A stretch of 64,000 nucleotides of DNA from Lumbricus terrestris (taxonomy: Eukaryota > Annelida > Clitellata > Crassiclitellata > Lumbricidae): positions 36,473,407 through 36,537,406 of the forward strand of contig OX457046.1 in the NCBI GenBank assembly GCA_949752735.1. The letters run 5' to 3'. The notes below the pieces were generated by a model. The model was not told where the DNA came from. It was given only the letters and a program-made list of their open reading frames with translations, and did no database searches. Of this stretch, positions 1 to 10,434 are shown in pieces; position 1 is the stretch's first letter, and each line of letters opens with the position of its first letter. The translations under genes were made by a program, and so were the position numbers.

Positions 1-545
1 GTCACAATAAGGTTCATTTCCGTAGGGAGACTACGTCAGTTCCGTTCAGAGACTATAGACCCGAGCGTGCGTGACGAATACTACCCACCGCATGGTGTCG
101 CTAGCTATTGATCGCGTTGAGCATGGGTCAGCCTAGCGTCCGGTTGGTCGGCCTAGCCACGTCCTATGGTGGTGGTGGAGGTGGTGGAGGTGGTGGTGGT
201 CACTAATATATGTCGACGACTGTGGACCCGCGGTCACTATCTGACCGCGCAGACGGTCAGCCAGGCGGTGACGACGGCGAACGAGTTGGTCGGTGGGTGG
301 ACAGGGCCGCTCACCGCCCACCTCCGCCGTCGGAGGCTGGGTTTCACGTCCGACTTTATTAGCTTCTACATGCACGTCGCGTGTAGCTTGGCATGTGGAC
401 AAAAACGCATCCGCTTAGGTCACGTGTGTGTGACTTTGTGTGTGTGTATGCGTGTGTGTTTGTATGTGTGTAGTACTGTATGCATGTGTGTAAGTCAGTG
501 TTTACAAAGTGACAATCTGGTCGAGCACCATGACCTACTATGACC
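1..545. other. No gene recognised; GC-rich edge and GT-rich tract
   Basis: 90-400 is GC-rich with CpGs and a GTGGTGGAG run (164-200); a (GT)n-like tract follows at 420-500. Both strands have open frames of about 90-125 codons, but they are low in complexity and have no recognisable domain. It could be the edge of an upstream gene's UTR. Confidence 0.4.
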
Positions 546-957
546 TACAGGGTGCGGAAAAATAAAGTAATCCCCTACGGCTTTCAGCCCATATCTTGGC
601 CAAACATACGAATTTTTAAATGAAACTTTACAGTCTTAAAGGCAATTCATATTTACGTACAATGGTCAAATTACAAAGAACATATGTCAAACAGAACAAA
701 AGTTATATCACTTTTAGTGAGGCCACCCAACGTTTCATTTCAAATAATTGTTATCAAATAGGGTTTGCTAATGCCAGATGATCATATTATTACTATTTAA
801 AAAAGGAACAGGGTACCAGCGTAGCTGCACGCCGCTGAGAAGTCACTTAGCAAAATGACAATCAAATTGGTAAATAAGAAATCTGTCAGATTAATCAACG
901 ACCATCAAGAACTTTGCAAAGAGACTCAAAAGAGTTTTTGGCACCGGTTGTGGGCAC

Positions 958-1152
958 CAGGGCTTTTTTAACGTGCAGTTCTACACAAAATGTGCAGTTC
1001 TAAATGGATTCGTGCAGTTGTAGAAACACTTCCGTCACGTTTCGTGCAGTTAAAACTACTAAAAATAGGTCATTTTCCTCAGATTGGGAGCAATTTACAA
1101 TGGAGGAGAGAAGAGGATGTGCAGTTCTAAAAATTCCTTAAAAACAGCCCTG
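958..1152 (+). mobile_element. hAT-like MITE, GTGCAGTT family, copy 1
   Basis: 195 bp with inverted ends CAGGGCTTTTTTAA and TTAAAAACAGCCCTG, flanked by a perfect 8-bp duplication GTGGGCAC (950-957 and 1153-1160). The interior repeats the phrase GTGCAGTT(G/C)TA. It sits inside the foldback element and is therefore younger than it. Confidence 0.85.
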
Positions 1153-1565
1153 GTGGGCACATTGAACACAAGTTGTGAATCACTATCAAGTTCAGTTCCA
1201 AACATTAATTTGAGACATGACTTGATAAAATCATGTTTTTGTTACTTTTTGTTGCGTTACGTTTTTTAATCGTCAAAAACAGTGGGTGGCCTCACTAAAA
1301 GTGGTATAACTTTTGTTGTGTTTGAAATATTTTGATGAAATCTGGCCATCATGTGTAAATATGAATTGTCTTCAAACCTGTAAGGATTCATTTTGAAATT
1401 CTTACTTCTGGCCAAGATATTAGCAAAAAACCTAATTTTTTTGCGTTTCGTTTTTGAATCGTCAAAAAACGAGGGGTGGCGTCACTAAAAGTGATATAAC
1501 TTTTGTTCTGTTTGAAATAATTTTTTGTAATTTGACCATTGTACGTATATATGAATTGCCTTTAA

Positions 1566-2534
1566 CCCTCAGGCTACCAAGCTTTTTCTGTAGCACTGAC
1601 TACCATGGGGGGGGGGTGGTTACCACCCCCCTGGATTTTGGGTTTGGTTTGAGATATCATAACTTGTAATACACCATTGGATTCAGCATTCATTTCTGCA
1701 CAAAATGGTTTATTTAGGTTCAGAAAATATGAATGCCTCCCGAAATTATGAATTTTTTACCATGGGTACCCGTCGATTCCACAAATTGTATACTTACGCA
1801 TAAGGAATATATTAGATTCTGTGTGTTTTATACATGATTTATATATAAAAAGTAGTTTACATATAATAAAGTCCAATATTCAACTATAAAAACTAGTAAT
1901 AAGTCTGTTTTATGTTCAATCAAAACAAAAAAACATGTTTTAGCCGCTGAAAAACGTTTACGCAGACATATCGGCTTGCGTTGTAAAAAAACCCAACATT
2001 TTCACACATTTTAATTTATTTTGAGCACTTCCGGTCATCAAAAGACAAATTATTTAGTATCAAAAAATAGCCCTAAATGCCCTCTACAGAATGGCATAAT
2101 TTATTTCTATTAAAAAATAATTTATGGATAAGTTATAATAGCAGAAACATGACAATTTTATGAAAATAAAACACCTTTATATATATTTTAATTTATTTTG
2201 AGCACTTCCGGTTGTCAAAAGACAACTCAGTGAGCATGGAAATGTAGCCCCACATTCCCTCTATAGAATGGTATAATTTGTGTCTCTTAATATTAAAGGG
2301 CGGAAAAATTACAGACGAAATTCTAGGGGGGTGTGGTATCCACCCCCCTGGTACCTTTGGTATATCGGGTGTAACTTTTGAACGGTAGGGGGCATCATCA
2401 AACATTTTAGCTCAAAATGTGTCCCAATGAACCCTTTACAGCTACCAATTTTTTCAAAATTTTATTCCAGACGGAACGCGTTTGATTTGCGAAAAACCTA
2501 GGGGGGGGGTGGCAACCACTTGGTAGCCCGAGGG
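1566..2534. mobile_element. piggyBac-like non-autonomous element (TTAA target)
   Basis: Inverted ends CCCTCAGGCTACCAAG and CTTGGTAGCCCGAGGG, directly flanked by TTAA on both sides (1562-1565 and 2535-2538), as in piggyBac-type transposons. It is 969 bp, contains G-runs and mirrored CACCCCCCTGG phrases, and has no long frame. Removing it with one TTAA restores the foldback-arm sequence seen at 546-750, which is strong support for the boundaries. Confidence 0.8.
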
Positions 2535-2647
2535 TTAAGACTGTAAAATTTCATTTATAAATTCGTATGTTTGGCCAAGATATGGGCAAACAACCGTAGG
2601 GGATTACTTTATTTTGCCGCACCCTTTACATTCTGTAACGCAAACAC

Positions 2648-2710
2648 GCATCGACATGTAATGTAAGCATATATAAATAAATATATATATAGGCTTACAT
2701 TACATGTCGA

Positions 2711-2713
<3 letters not shown>
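2648..2713. repeat. Perfect hairpin, 21-bp arms
   Basis: Arms at 2648-2668 and 2693-2713 (GCATCGACATGTAATGTAAG...) are exact inverts separated by 24 nt of AT-rich DNA; a (TATA)/(TATG) tract follows to 2778. Confidence 0.8.
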
Positions 2714-2773
<60 letters not shown>

Positions 2774-2855
2774 GTGTGTCATGTACATAATTATGCGTAT
2801 AAATAATTAAATATCTTAAATAAATATCCTAAATAAATATCTTCTATATAAAAGT

Positions 2856-3263
2856 GTCCTGGGTATGACGTTAAACTGCAGCTCGTCCTGGGTATGACGT
2901 TAAACTGCAGCTCGTCCTGGGTATGACGTTAAACTGCAGCTCGTCCTGGGTATGACGTTAAACTGCAGTCGGCAGGTCTTGGGCATGACGTGAATCTGCA
3001 TCCGGCTATGGGTTAGCCTAAAACAACCCCCTGCTCCTGCAGGGTATGGGACGAGGTGGTATGGCGGTATGTTCTCGAATCTACCTCAAGCCACTGCGTA
3101 GCGACCTTGGACAAGTTGCTCACCCATAATTGTCTCGGAGGAAGGCAATGGCAAACCACCTCTGTATCCTGCCAAGAAAACCATCATGGCGAGAGGCGAA
3201 AGTCGCTTGTCATGGTGGTCGCTAGGGCTCTACGAGCCGAAAGCACTAACTAACTAACTAATA
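2856..3263 (+). repeat. 29-bp tandem repeats leading into a SINE-like unit with CTAA tail
   Basis: Four exact 29-bp units starting GTCCTGGGTATGACGTTAAA (2856, 2885, 2914, 2943) and a fifth changed one. A unit with CTCGAATCTACCTCAAGCC, GCAATGGCAAACCACCTC and GCCAAGAAAACCATCATGG follows, ending in (CTAA)4. The head motif recalls the B-box region of family A. Confidence 0.6.
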
Positions 3264-3636
3264 TAAAAGGCTATTGTTTAAACATAAGCTTCTTGTGCAT
3301 TGACAGAAAAATGGAAGCGGGTGGGGGAGACGGGAAAAGAGGACAATGAATAGGAGGCAGAGGAAGCGTTGAATGGATATTGGGAAGCCAAGCGGTGACA
3401 CGTACGGTGGAGGATGGGAGAAATTTCTGGAGAATTAAGAACAGAGGAGCAATAAAAACACAGGAGCATTAAGAACAGAGGAGCATTGAGAACAGAGGAG
3501 CATTAAGAACAGAGGAGCATTGAGAACAGAGGAGAATTAAGAACAGAGGATGAAGAGATTGAGGAGGATAATCTATAATCGTGAAAGTGAGTGCATTCGT
3601 GCGTACCAAGATCAGGTTAGAAATCGATTTTAAAGA

Positions 3637-3983
3637 ATGTTCCTACTTGCTCACTTACTTACTTACTTACTTATTTTCTTACTTACTTACTTACTTACTT
3701 ACTTGCTTGCTTGCCTGCCTGCCTGCTTGCTTGCCTGCTTGCCTGCCTGCCTACCTGTCTACCTACCTATCTACCTAATTATGGATGGATGGATGGATGG
3801 ATGGATGGATGGATGGATGGATGGATGGATGGATGGATGGATGGATGGATGGATGGATGGATGGATGGATGGATGGATGGATGGATGGATGGATGGATGG
3901 ATGGATGGATGGATGGATGGATGGATGGATGGATGGATGGATGGATGGATGGATGGATGGATGGATGGATGGATGGATGGATG
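3637..3983 (+). repeat. TTAC/TTGC/CTAC and (GGAT)n microsatellites
   Basis: TTAC- and TTGC-type tetranucleotides to 3780, then about 50 nearly perfect ATGG units to 3983. All frames stay open as artefacts (MDGW or HPSI peptides). Confidence 0.95.
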
Positions 3984-4209
3984 AACGGACAGAGAACAAA
4001 AACGAACGAACGAAATGAATAAATAACACTTTTACACGGATACAAGAGTGAAACAGACAGACAGACAAACAAACGACAAACGGGCATAGGGACATCTAGG
4101 AGCTATAGAATTTATATATCGCCAATTTAAGATAGCCATTCGGAGGCGCTCTTGGCCACGGCACGGCCACAAAAAAATCATAATTGCAGAAGGAAGCCAG
4201 CGACGAACG

Positions 4210-4352
4210 AAGTGAGAGAGAGACAGAGACAGACAGCCAGAGAGACAGAGAGAGAGAGACAGACAGAGAGACAGAGAGACAGAGAGAGGCAGAGAGAGGC
4301 AGAGAGAGAGAGAGAGGGGGGAGAGAGAGAGGCAGAGAGAGAGAGAGAGAGA
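4210..4352 (+). repeat. (AGAG/CAGA)n microsatellite
   Basis: Purine-rich GAGA/CAGA tract interrupted by GGGGGGAGAG. Confidence 0.9.
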
Positions 4353-4421
4353 GAGACATTGCACTTCCTGGAGCTTCAACAGTCAACAGTCAACACAGTT
4401 CCATAATTCATTTGGTTCTGG

Positions 4422-4562
4422 ATGATCGACTACACAGATCGTCCAGCTGCTGCAGCTGCGGCAGCTGCCACAGCTGCGGCAGCTGTTCTTGCAGCTGCTG
4501 AGGCTGAAGCTAAGGTTGCCCGCATCTTTAGCCAAAACGAGATGGGTACACAGTTAAGATAA
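4422..4562 (+). other. Alanine-rich small open frame and CAGCTG array
   Basis: 46 codons encoding MIDYTDRP, a run of eight Ala, TAAAAVLAAAEAEAKVARIF and SQNEMGTQLR. The run comes from CAGCTG motifs at 4444, 4453, 4462, 4471, 4480 (9-bp steps) and 4492. It could be a retroposed exon scrap, or an array of E-box motifs. No neighbouring coding sequence supports a gene. Confidence 0.2.
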
Positions 4563-4736
4563 GATAAAGATAAGTATTATCTAATTGACCCCTTGCTGTC
4601 AGCGTATCCTAATTCAATTCCATCTTCAACTATAATTCTTATGCGTGACGATCTCCACTGGCTCCCTCCCCCTCTTGCGGTTGCAGCGAATCGAGTAGGC
4701 CTATGCTATAGGATTGCTGGATTGCCAGTGCAGATG

Positions 4737-4830
4737 GATGGATCCGATTTGACCAGAGTCTATGACAACAGAGGCCGTTACACTGGACAGAAATTTGCTC
4801 GGCGTATTACAGCACTTGAGAGCATTCTTC
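4737..4830 (+). repeat. Dispersed ~95-bp repeat (GGATCCGATTTGACC type), copy 1
   Basis: GGATGGATCCGATTTGACCA, TCTATGACAACAGAGGCCG and GGACAGAAATTTGCTCGG recur at 28425-28510 and 42992-43080, each with a few changes. Function unknown; the surroundings are not alike. Confidence 0.6.
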
Positions 4831-4894
4831 TTTCGAAGTATTTTTTTGCCAGTGCAGAGCATTAGCCACTGCACTTTAGTCTTTGTGTATGTGG

Positions 4895-5190
4895 GTCTCT
4901 GTCTGTCTGTCTATATGTCCATTCTGTCTGTCTATCTGTCTGTCTGTCCATTCTGTCTGTCTGTCTGTCTGTCTCTGTTTTGTCTGTCTATTCTGCCTGT
5001 CTGTCTATTTTTGTCTGTCTGTCTATTCTATCTGTCTCTTTGTCCGTTGTGTATGTGTGTGTGTCTGTCTGTCTGTCTATTCTGTATGCCTGCATCTTCC
5101 GTCTATTCAGTTTGTCTCTTCTGTCTGTCTGCCTGTCTGTCTGTCTGTCTGTCTGCCTGTCTGTCTGTTTGTCCATTCTGTCCGTCCAGC
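4895..5190 (+). repeat. (TGTC)n microsatellite
   Basis: Imperfect CTGTCTGT tract with TATT, TTGT and GCCT interruptions. Open in several frames by chance. Confidence 0.9.
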
Positions 5191-5299
5191 TCCAAACTGT
5201 CGTTTTTTACTCGAACGCATTGCACTAATGATGCTAACAATCCAAGACGTCCAGCTTATAAACACCGGCGATCATCATTAAAGGTGCCGCGGGCATTCT

Positions 5300-5475
5300 C
5301 GACCTTTTTGTCAACAGCCAATCAAAACCCGTCCTTGTCAGACCGGATGCCTCTCAGTCACATCCGCTTTTCTTTTCACCTCGTTCCCTCCCCCTGCGTC
5401 GCCCAGCATCCGTCGGTTAGCTTCCCCCCTCGCCCGCCATCTTGTCCATCTCTTCTCCGTTGGTCAGTCCTTCAG
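5300..5475 (+). promoter_or_regulatory. Candidate promoter and noncoding first exon of the calcium-sensor gene
   Basis: A C-rich stretch with a CCAAT box (CCAATCA, 5318-5324) and a YY1-like motif (CCGCCATCTTG, 5434-5444), then a good splice donor CAG|GTAGGC after 5475. A second CGCCATCTTT follows at about 5513. Combined with a possible acceptor at 8981-8982, this would give a 3.5-kb first intron. It is inference only; transcription could start elsewhere. Confidence 0.25.
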
Positions 5476-5640
5476 GTAGGCGAACATAGCTTGACAGCTT
5501 CTCCGTTTCTCCGCCATCTTTCCTGGTCACCCACCATCACCCTCCTCAGGTCCCTGTATCCGTCACTCATCACTCCTCAGTCTTTCCCAGTGTGAGGATT
5601 GCGGTAAAATAACCGGGGTTGGCCTATGACCCGCCTGGAA

Positions 5641-5833
5641 CATAGTTTTTTAACGTGCAGTTGTACACAAAATGCGCAGTTCTAAATGGATTTGTGCAGT
5701 TGTAGAAACACTTCTGTACAGTTTCTACTAGCAAAAAAGGTCGTTGTCCTCCTATTGGAAGTAATTTACCATGGAGGATTGGAAAGAAAAGAAGGGATTG
5801 TGGAGTTCTAAAAATTCCTTTAAAACAGCCCTG
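5641..5833 (+). mobile_element. hAT-like MITE, GTGCAGTT family, copy 2
   Basis: About 193 bp, same family as 958-1152. The left end is decayed (CATAGTTTTTTAACG) and the right end is intact (AACAGCCCTG). A perfect 8-bp duplication GCCTGGAA lies at 5633-5640 and 5834-5841. It interrupts a repeat whose uninterrupted relative is at about 22318-22465. Confidence 0.85.
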
Positions 5834-6866
5834 GCCTGGAATTGGGTGTGAAAAACAGACTTTACTGTGAGGTTCTAGGAAAAAATGGGGTTCAATCCCT
5901 CCCACCATCCCGCAATTATCACCCCGGGGCTTTCCATTTCGAAAGACTCGCCTCTTTAGGAACTCCTACCCTGACTCACCTGATCTTCCAATTTTCAACT
6001 CTCGGCCTAAAAGCCACCCACCTCTGATCCTCTGGTAACCGGACTACGACCTCTTTCGGACTACTCTTATTGGACATCCCTTCTGACTAGACACAGCGCT
6101 CGTGAATAAGCTGATGCCCTGCGCTTGGATTTCGAGCGACACTTTAGAAATTTAGAGATTACGATTACGATTGTGTAGAGGTTAGCTTGCTTGACTGACA
6201 GTCGATAGATCGTCGGTTCAATTCCTTTTCCATGCAGGGAGGAAAGTTGGTACTCGATTTCTGCATGACCTGTGTCCCTATAGCCAACTCAGATGTTATA
6301 ATAAGCACGCTGATCGCTTTTCAAGTATTTATATAATTATATAGCGCCGCTTCAAGATTTATCTAGAAGCAACGCGCTGCACAGTGCATCATAACTATAG
6401 ACAGTGCAAACTATAGTGTCACACACCCACGCAACGCGTATATTTTGAAGTACGATATCATCCAGTCCAGCCAGTGGGGCACTTCGGGGGCCCCTCGTAT
6501 TTCCAAAACTGCACCTATCAGTGCAGACATAGCGGTGTACATGAATCAGTTCAGTCAGCGAGCTTTTTATTAGCAGCCACTGACTGATGGACTAGAATGA
6601 GGCAGACAGTTCATCAGATATAGAGCGGGCTGACCTGGGTGATCGGGGTCAAAGTTAATGTCTTGCTTTTATTTGCCAATGCGTGAAGAGCAGATAAAAT
6701 TATTATTGATTCCCAGGCGTGTTGAGTCAGGCTTTAGAAACCAAGGATTATACACAGATAATTATATACATAATTATATGTACATATACCATATATATAT
6801 ATATAATGGTTATATATATATAATTTATACAATTATACACAATATGATACATTATAGGCAATATTA

Positions 6867-7670
6867 TCTTTGTCGGGAGAAACTATGATATTTATAATAT
6901 AGTAGGCCTACATTATATATATATATATATATATATATACAGGATGGGCCAAAAAAAGACCCCCCTAGGTTTTTATCATTTTTAGTGAGGCCACCCTACG
7001 TTTTTTGATGATTCAAAAAGTCAAAAAACGGTGGGTGGCTTCATTAAAAGTGATATAACTTTTGTTCTGTTTGAAATATTTCTATGAAATCTGGCCATCA
7101 TAGGTTATGTAAATATGAATTGTCTATTAACCTGTAAAATTTCATTTCGAAATTCTTACTTTTGGCCAAGATATTGGCCAAAACCTACTTTTTGTTGCCT
7201 TACTTTTTGAATCGTCAAAAAACGGTTGGTGGCCTCCATAATAGTGGCATAACTTTTGCTCTGTTTGAAATATTTTTATGAAATTTGGCCATCATATGTA
7301 AATGTGAATTGTCTGTAAGACTGTAAAATTTCATTTCAAAATTCTTACCTTTGGTCAAGATATTGTCAAAAAAACCTAGGGGGAGTTTTTTTGGCCCACC
7401 CTGTGTATACAACTATGATTGTATACATATATGTATATACAGCTATGATTTTCATACAACTATGAACATAGTTGTATATAAATCATATTGTATACATATA
7501 TGTATACACAGCTATGATTTACATACAACTATGAACATAGTTGTATATAAATCATAGCTGTATATACATATATGTATACAATCATAGTTGCATATATATA
7601 TATATATATATAGTAGGCCTACTATATATATATTATATATAAATATCATAGCTTCTCCCGACAAAGATAA
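6867..7670. repeat. Large TA-rich inverted repeat around a MITE
   Basis: The left arm (about 6867-6912: TTATCTTTGTCGGGAGAA...AGTAGGCCTAC) and right arm (about 7610-7670: GTAGGCCTACTATA...TTCTCCCGACAAAGATAA) are inverted. Between them are nested palindromes such as CAACTATGAACATAGTTG (twice) and the MITE 6940-7403. Confidence 0.7.
6940..7403. mobile_element. Tc1/mariner-like foldback MITE
   Basis: Inverted ends CAGGATGGGCCAAAAAAAG and TTTTTTTGGCCCACCCTG. The interior has two inward copies of the TTTTAGTGAGGCCACC / AAAAGTGATATAACTTTTGT module also found at 546-2630, 11583-11794 and 25419-25605. It sits in the loop of a larger TA-rich inverted repeat. Confidence 0.7.
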
Positions 7671-8195
7671 TTTATACTCATAAAAAGCAAAAAAGTTGAC
7701 TGCCAAGTCATTGCGTCTGCATCCATGAATCTGTCCTAGATATGTGTCTGTTCATCTGTGTTAGTACACCTCTCTGCATGCCTTCCTGTCTGTTTCTTTC
7801 TCTGGCTGCCTCCGCTTACCTGTCTGTGACTTTGGCCAAGTGCAGAATATGTTCCTGGTCTGGAATTTCTTCATGACTGTTCCAACGCTGGTGGTTGCAT
7901 TAGCAATCACAGCGCAACCTGCATGCGCAAGTGAATATCAAGGTCTACGGTATACATTGCCTATAATGTATCATAATACATTTGAATAAATTAACATAGA
8001 ATAATTCATAATACGCTGCAAATTTTTAGTGATATCGTATGTATTTGAATAGATTAGCGTAATATATTCAAAATAGCCTATATTCATGATATTACGTTGC
8101 AAATAATAACGTAAATACTTGAGTAAATTAGCATAAAATATTCATAATGACATTGTTACGCTGCAAATTTATAGTAATATCGTAAGTATTTGAAT

Positions 8196-8567
8196 CAGTG
8201 CTTAAAGTGTAAAAAAAGAAGTGCAAGGACGCTGTATTGTATAGGCCTACGGAGACTTAATTCGGTCTTGTTGGCGGTTGGCGGGACTTTACCGATCCCG
8301 TCGCCAAAAATGTTGATGACCTTTTTTTTAGGCGTCCGCCAAAATTTTCGGGGAAAACAGGTAAAAGGGACCTTTTTCCGGGGAAAAGATACCAATTCAG
8401 CCGTCATGGACGGCCGTCCGCGTAACTGCAGTGGGACGCCGTCCCTGCAGTCATGGACGACCGTCCATGACTGCAGTGCTGACCAAAAAAGTCATAAAAC
8501 GGCGTCCCGCCTCGAAAATAAGTGCCGGGACGCCGTCCATGACCGTCCCGGCACACTTTAAGCCCTG
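8196..8567. mobile_element. hAT-like MITE with CAGTGCTTAAAGTG ends
   Basis: 372 bp; ends CAGTGCTTAAAGTG and CACTTTAAGCCCTG are inverted with one mismatch. The flanks ATTTGAAT (8188-8195) and ATTTTAAT (8568-8575) match at 7 of 8. The GC-rich interior holds repeated GGACG/CGTCC phrases and a 32-bp near-perfect palindrome (8445-8476). Its right end is included in the 197-bp tandem duplication. Confidence 0.75.
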
Positions 8568-8935
8568 ATTTTAATAAATTACCATAATATATTCGTAATA
8601 ACGCGGCAAAGCTAATTTATAGGCTGTGATTGTGGCTGTTTTAGTGCTCTCGGATTATGTGATTGAAAGGATTTTCCAACGTATGCTCCTCATTCGACGA
8701 ACAGCTATTGGATACGGTTACTCAATCCAACTCCAGTTCCCGTCCCGGCACACTTTAAGCCCTGATTTTAATAAATTACCATAATATATTCGTAATAACG
8801 CGGCAAAGCTAATTTATAGGCTGTGATTGTGGCTGTTTTAGTGCTCTCGGATTATGTGATTGAAAGGATTTTCCAACGTATGCTCCTCATTCGACGAACA
8901 GCTATTGGATACGGTTACTCAATCCAACTCCAGTT
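8542..8935. repeat. 197-bp tandem duplication upstream of the calcium-sensor start codon
   Basis: 8542-8738 and 8739-8935 appear identical base for base. The unit begins in the right end of a MITE and covers unique-looking sequence, ending 98 bp before the ATG at 9034. Identity implies a very recent event, or an assembly artefact. Confidence 0.88.
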
Positions 8936-9033
8936 TGGATTAATTTTATAAGAGGACGCTTTAACGGATTGACAAATCGCAGCTGATCGATCAGAACTTT
9001 GTCAAGGACGGAGGAAGAGGGTTCAAGGTCAGG

Positions 9034-9141
9034 ATGGGAGGCGCCGGAAGTAAGAAGCTGCCGAAGGAGGACATGGACTTTCTCATACAGAACACGAACT
9101 TCACGAAACAGCAGATCAAGGCCTGGTACAACGGATTCATG
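9034..9141 (+). CDS. Neuronal calcium sensor (recoverin/NCS family), coding exon 1 of 3
   Basis: First coding exon of a neuronal calcium sensor; the three exons (9034-9141, 10736-11008, 18847-19041) join in phase 0 to give 191 residues, the usual size for the family. The protein starts MGGAGSKK, a fitting N-myristoylation signal (Gly2, Ser6), so a calcium-myristoyl switch to membranes is expected from family knowledge. This exon encodes the N-terminal helix region ([16 protein letters not shown]) and ends at a GT donor (9142). A possible 3' splice site lies at 8981-8982 (AATCGCAG), so the 5' UTR may begin in an upstream noncoding exon. The product resembles the NCS-1/NCS-2/hippocalcin-VILIP branch; I cannot assign the orthologue. 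Calcium-bound members regulate receptors, channels and kinases in neurons. A 197-bp tandem duplication lies just upstream. Confidence 0.9.
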
Positions 9142-9175
9142 GTAATATAAAATTATTGCTGTGATTTCGACGGGC

Positions 9176-9435
9176 CAGTGTCGTAGCCAGGGTGGGTTGG
9201 GGTTAAACCCTTCATTGGCTTAGGAAAAGAAGTTTTTAAAGGTTATTTATCCACTTAAACAAGAAAAAACAAAAACAATTGCTTGTAGTAATAATTGTTT
9301 TTCTTACTTTATTCCCTTTGTTACTTTATTCCCTTGTTATTTACTGTAATATTGCTGGTTTGGTGTCAGGAAGGGCATCCGGCCAGGCCATAAAACCCCA
9401 AACCACCCCATCATAAATTCCTGGCTACTTCTCTG
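9176..9435. mobile_element. Possible decayed hAT-like MITE in calcium-sensor intron 1
   Basis: The left side CAGTGTCGTAGCCAGGGTGG and the right side TCCTGGCTACTTCTCTG are inverted but imperfect, like the CAGTGGCGTAGCC group. No matching target duplication is seen, so the boundaries are weak. Confidence 0.35.
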
Positions 9436-10176
9436 TGGTCCCCACCCATGGAAAATTTACATGTGCACCTTTTAAAACTCTTACAACTTTTGGGCTCTAA
9501 CGAATTTCTTCGCTCTAAAGCGCTAATAATAGATATAGAGAGTGAAACTGGGACATTTACTAATATTCAATAGCTCTGTGATAAATTCTCAAGTTCTTAA
9601 TTTCCAGCTTTGCATTTTGCAAGCTCTTGCTAGAAATGTAACCTTGACTATTTTGTGTGTTGCCTCCTGCAAGAAAGAATATTTGGAAACGCCTGTGAAC
9701 GTTCCCAGATATTTGTTGCAGAAGGAGCAACTTGATATAAAAGCCGTGTTCATTGTTAATTCATCTCAGAGTAGAATCAGTAGATTTGAATAATTTCATA
9801 ATAGTTATTGCATCGTGACAGCTGAGTGAGGGTAAGTGATGAGGTTGGTTGATATCTCTGAATAAACAAACTTGAATTTGAATCGAATTGACAGTGATTT
9901 GGTACGCTTAATATAAGTCACATTTGGTACACCTAATATAAGTTAAATTTGGTACGCCTAATATAAGTTACATTTGGTACGCCTAAAATAAGTCTCTTGA
10001 TTAGTCATGATGTTAATCATCAGATTAGACTACATTAGATTAGATTAGATTAGATTAGATTAGATTATACTAGACTATGCTAGACTAGAATATATTAAAA
10101 TAGACTAATATGGAATAGAGTAGTTTTGCTTATTATGCAGATGATCGGTTATAGATTAAGCAATCTGACATCTCAA

Positions 10177-10382
10177 CAGGGCTGTTTTTAAGGAATTTTT
10201 AAAACTGCACAACTCCTTCTTTCCTTTCCCATCCTCCATGGTAAATTGCTTCCAATCGGATGAAATTGACCTTTTTTGCTAGTTTTAATTGCACAAAACG
10301 TGTGACAGAAGTGCTTCTACAGCTGCACACATCCATTTAAAACTGCACATTTTGTGTACAACTGCACGTTAAAAAAGCCCTG
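10177..10382 (-). mobile_element. hAT-like MITE, GTGCAGTT family, copy 3
   Basis: 206 bp in reverse orientation with CAGGGCTGTTTTTAAGG and TTAAAAAAGCCCTG ends. A perfect 8-bp duplication CATCTCAA lies at 10169-10176 and 10383-10390. It is in intron 1 of the calcium-sensor gene. Confidence 0.87.
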
Positions 10383-10434
10383 CATCTCAATGCCTGCGAA
10401 CGGTACCGGTACTACAGAACTGCACCAATGTTCA

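Larger units (their letters stand above)
546..2630. mobile_element. Foldback element with ~200-bp inverted arms, later invaded twice
   Basis: The left arm (546 to about 750: TACAGGGTGCGGAAAAATAA..., ending near TTTTAGTGAGGCCACCC) is repeated inverted at about 1475-2630. It contains the phrases GTAATCCCCTACGG, CATATCTTGGCCAAACATAC and AACAGAACAAAAGTTATATC. The right arm is split at 1562 by a piggyBac-like insertion. A related internal copy of the arm lies at 1283-1437. Short ends of CAGGGTG type next to TA suggest a Tc1/mariner-like origin, by analogy. Confidence 0.65.

Noticed and set aside
3637..4095. Long frames of MDGW and HPSI repeats
   Set aside because: They are translations of a tetranucleotide microsatellite, open in several frames on both strands.
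4762..5595. 277-codon Cys/Leu/Ser-rich frame
   Set aside because: It runs through the TGTC microsatellite and a possible promoter; no domain, and its composition follows the repeat.
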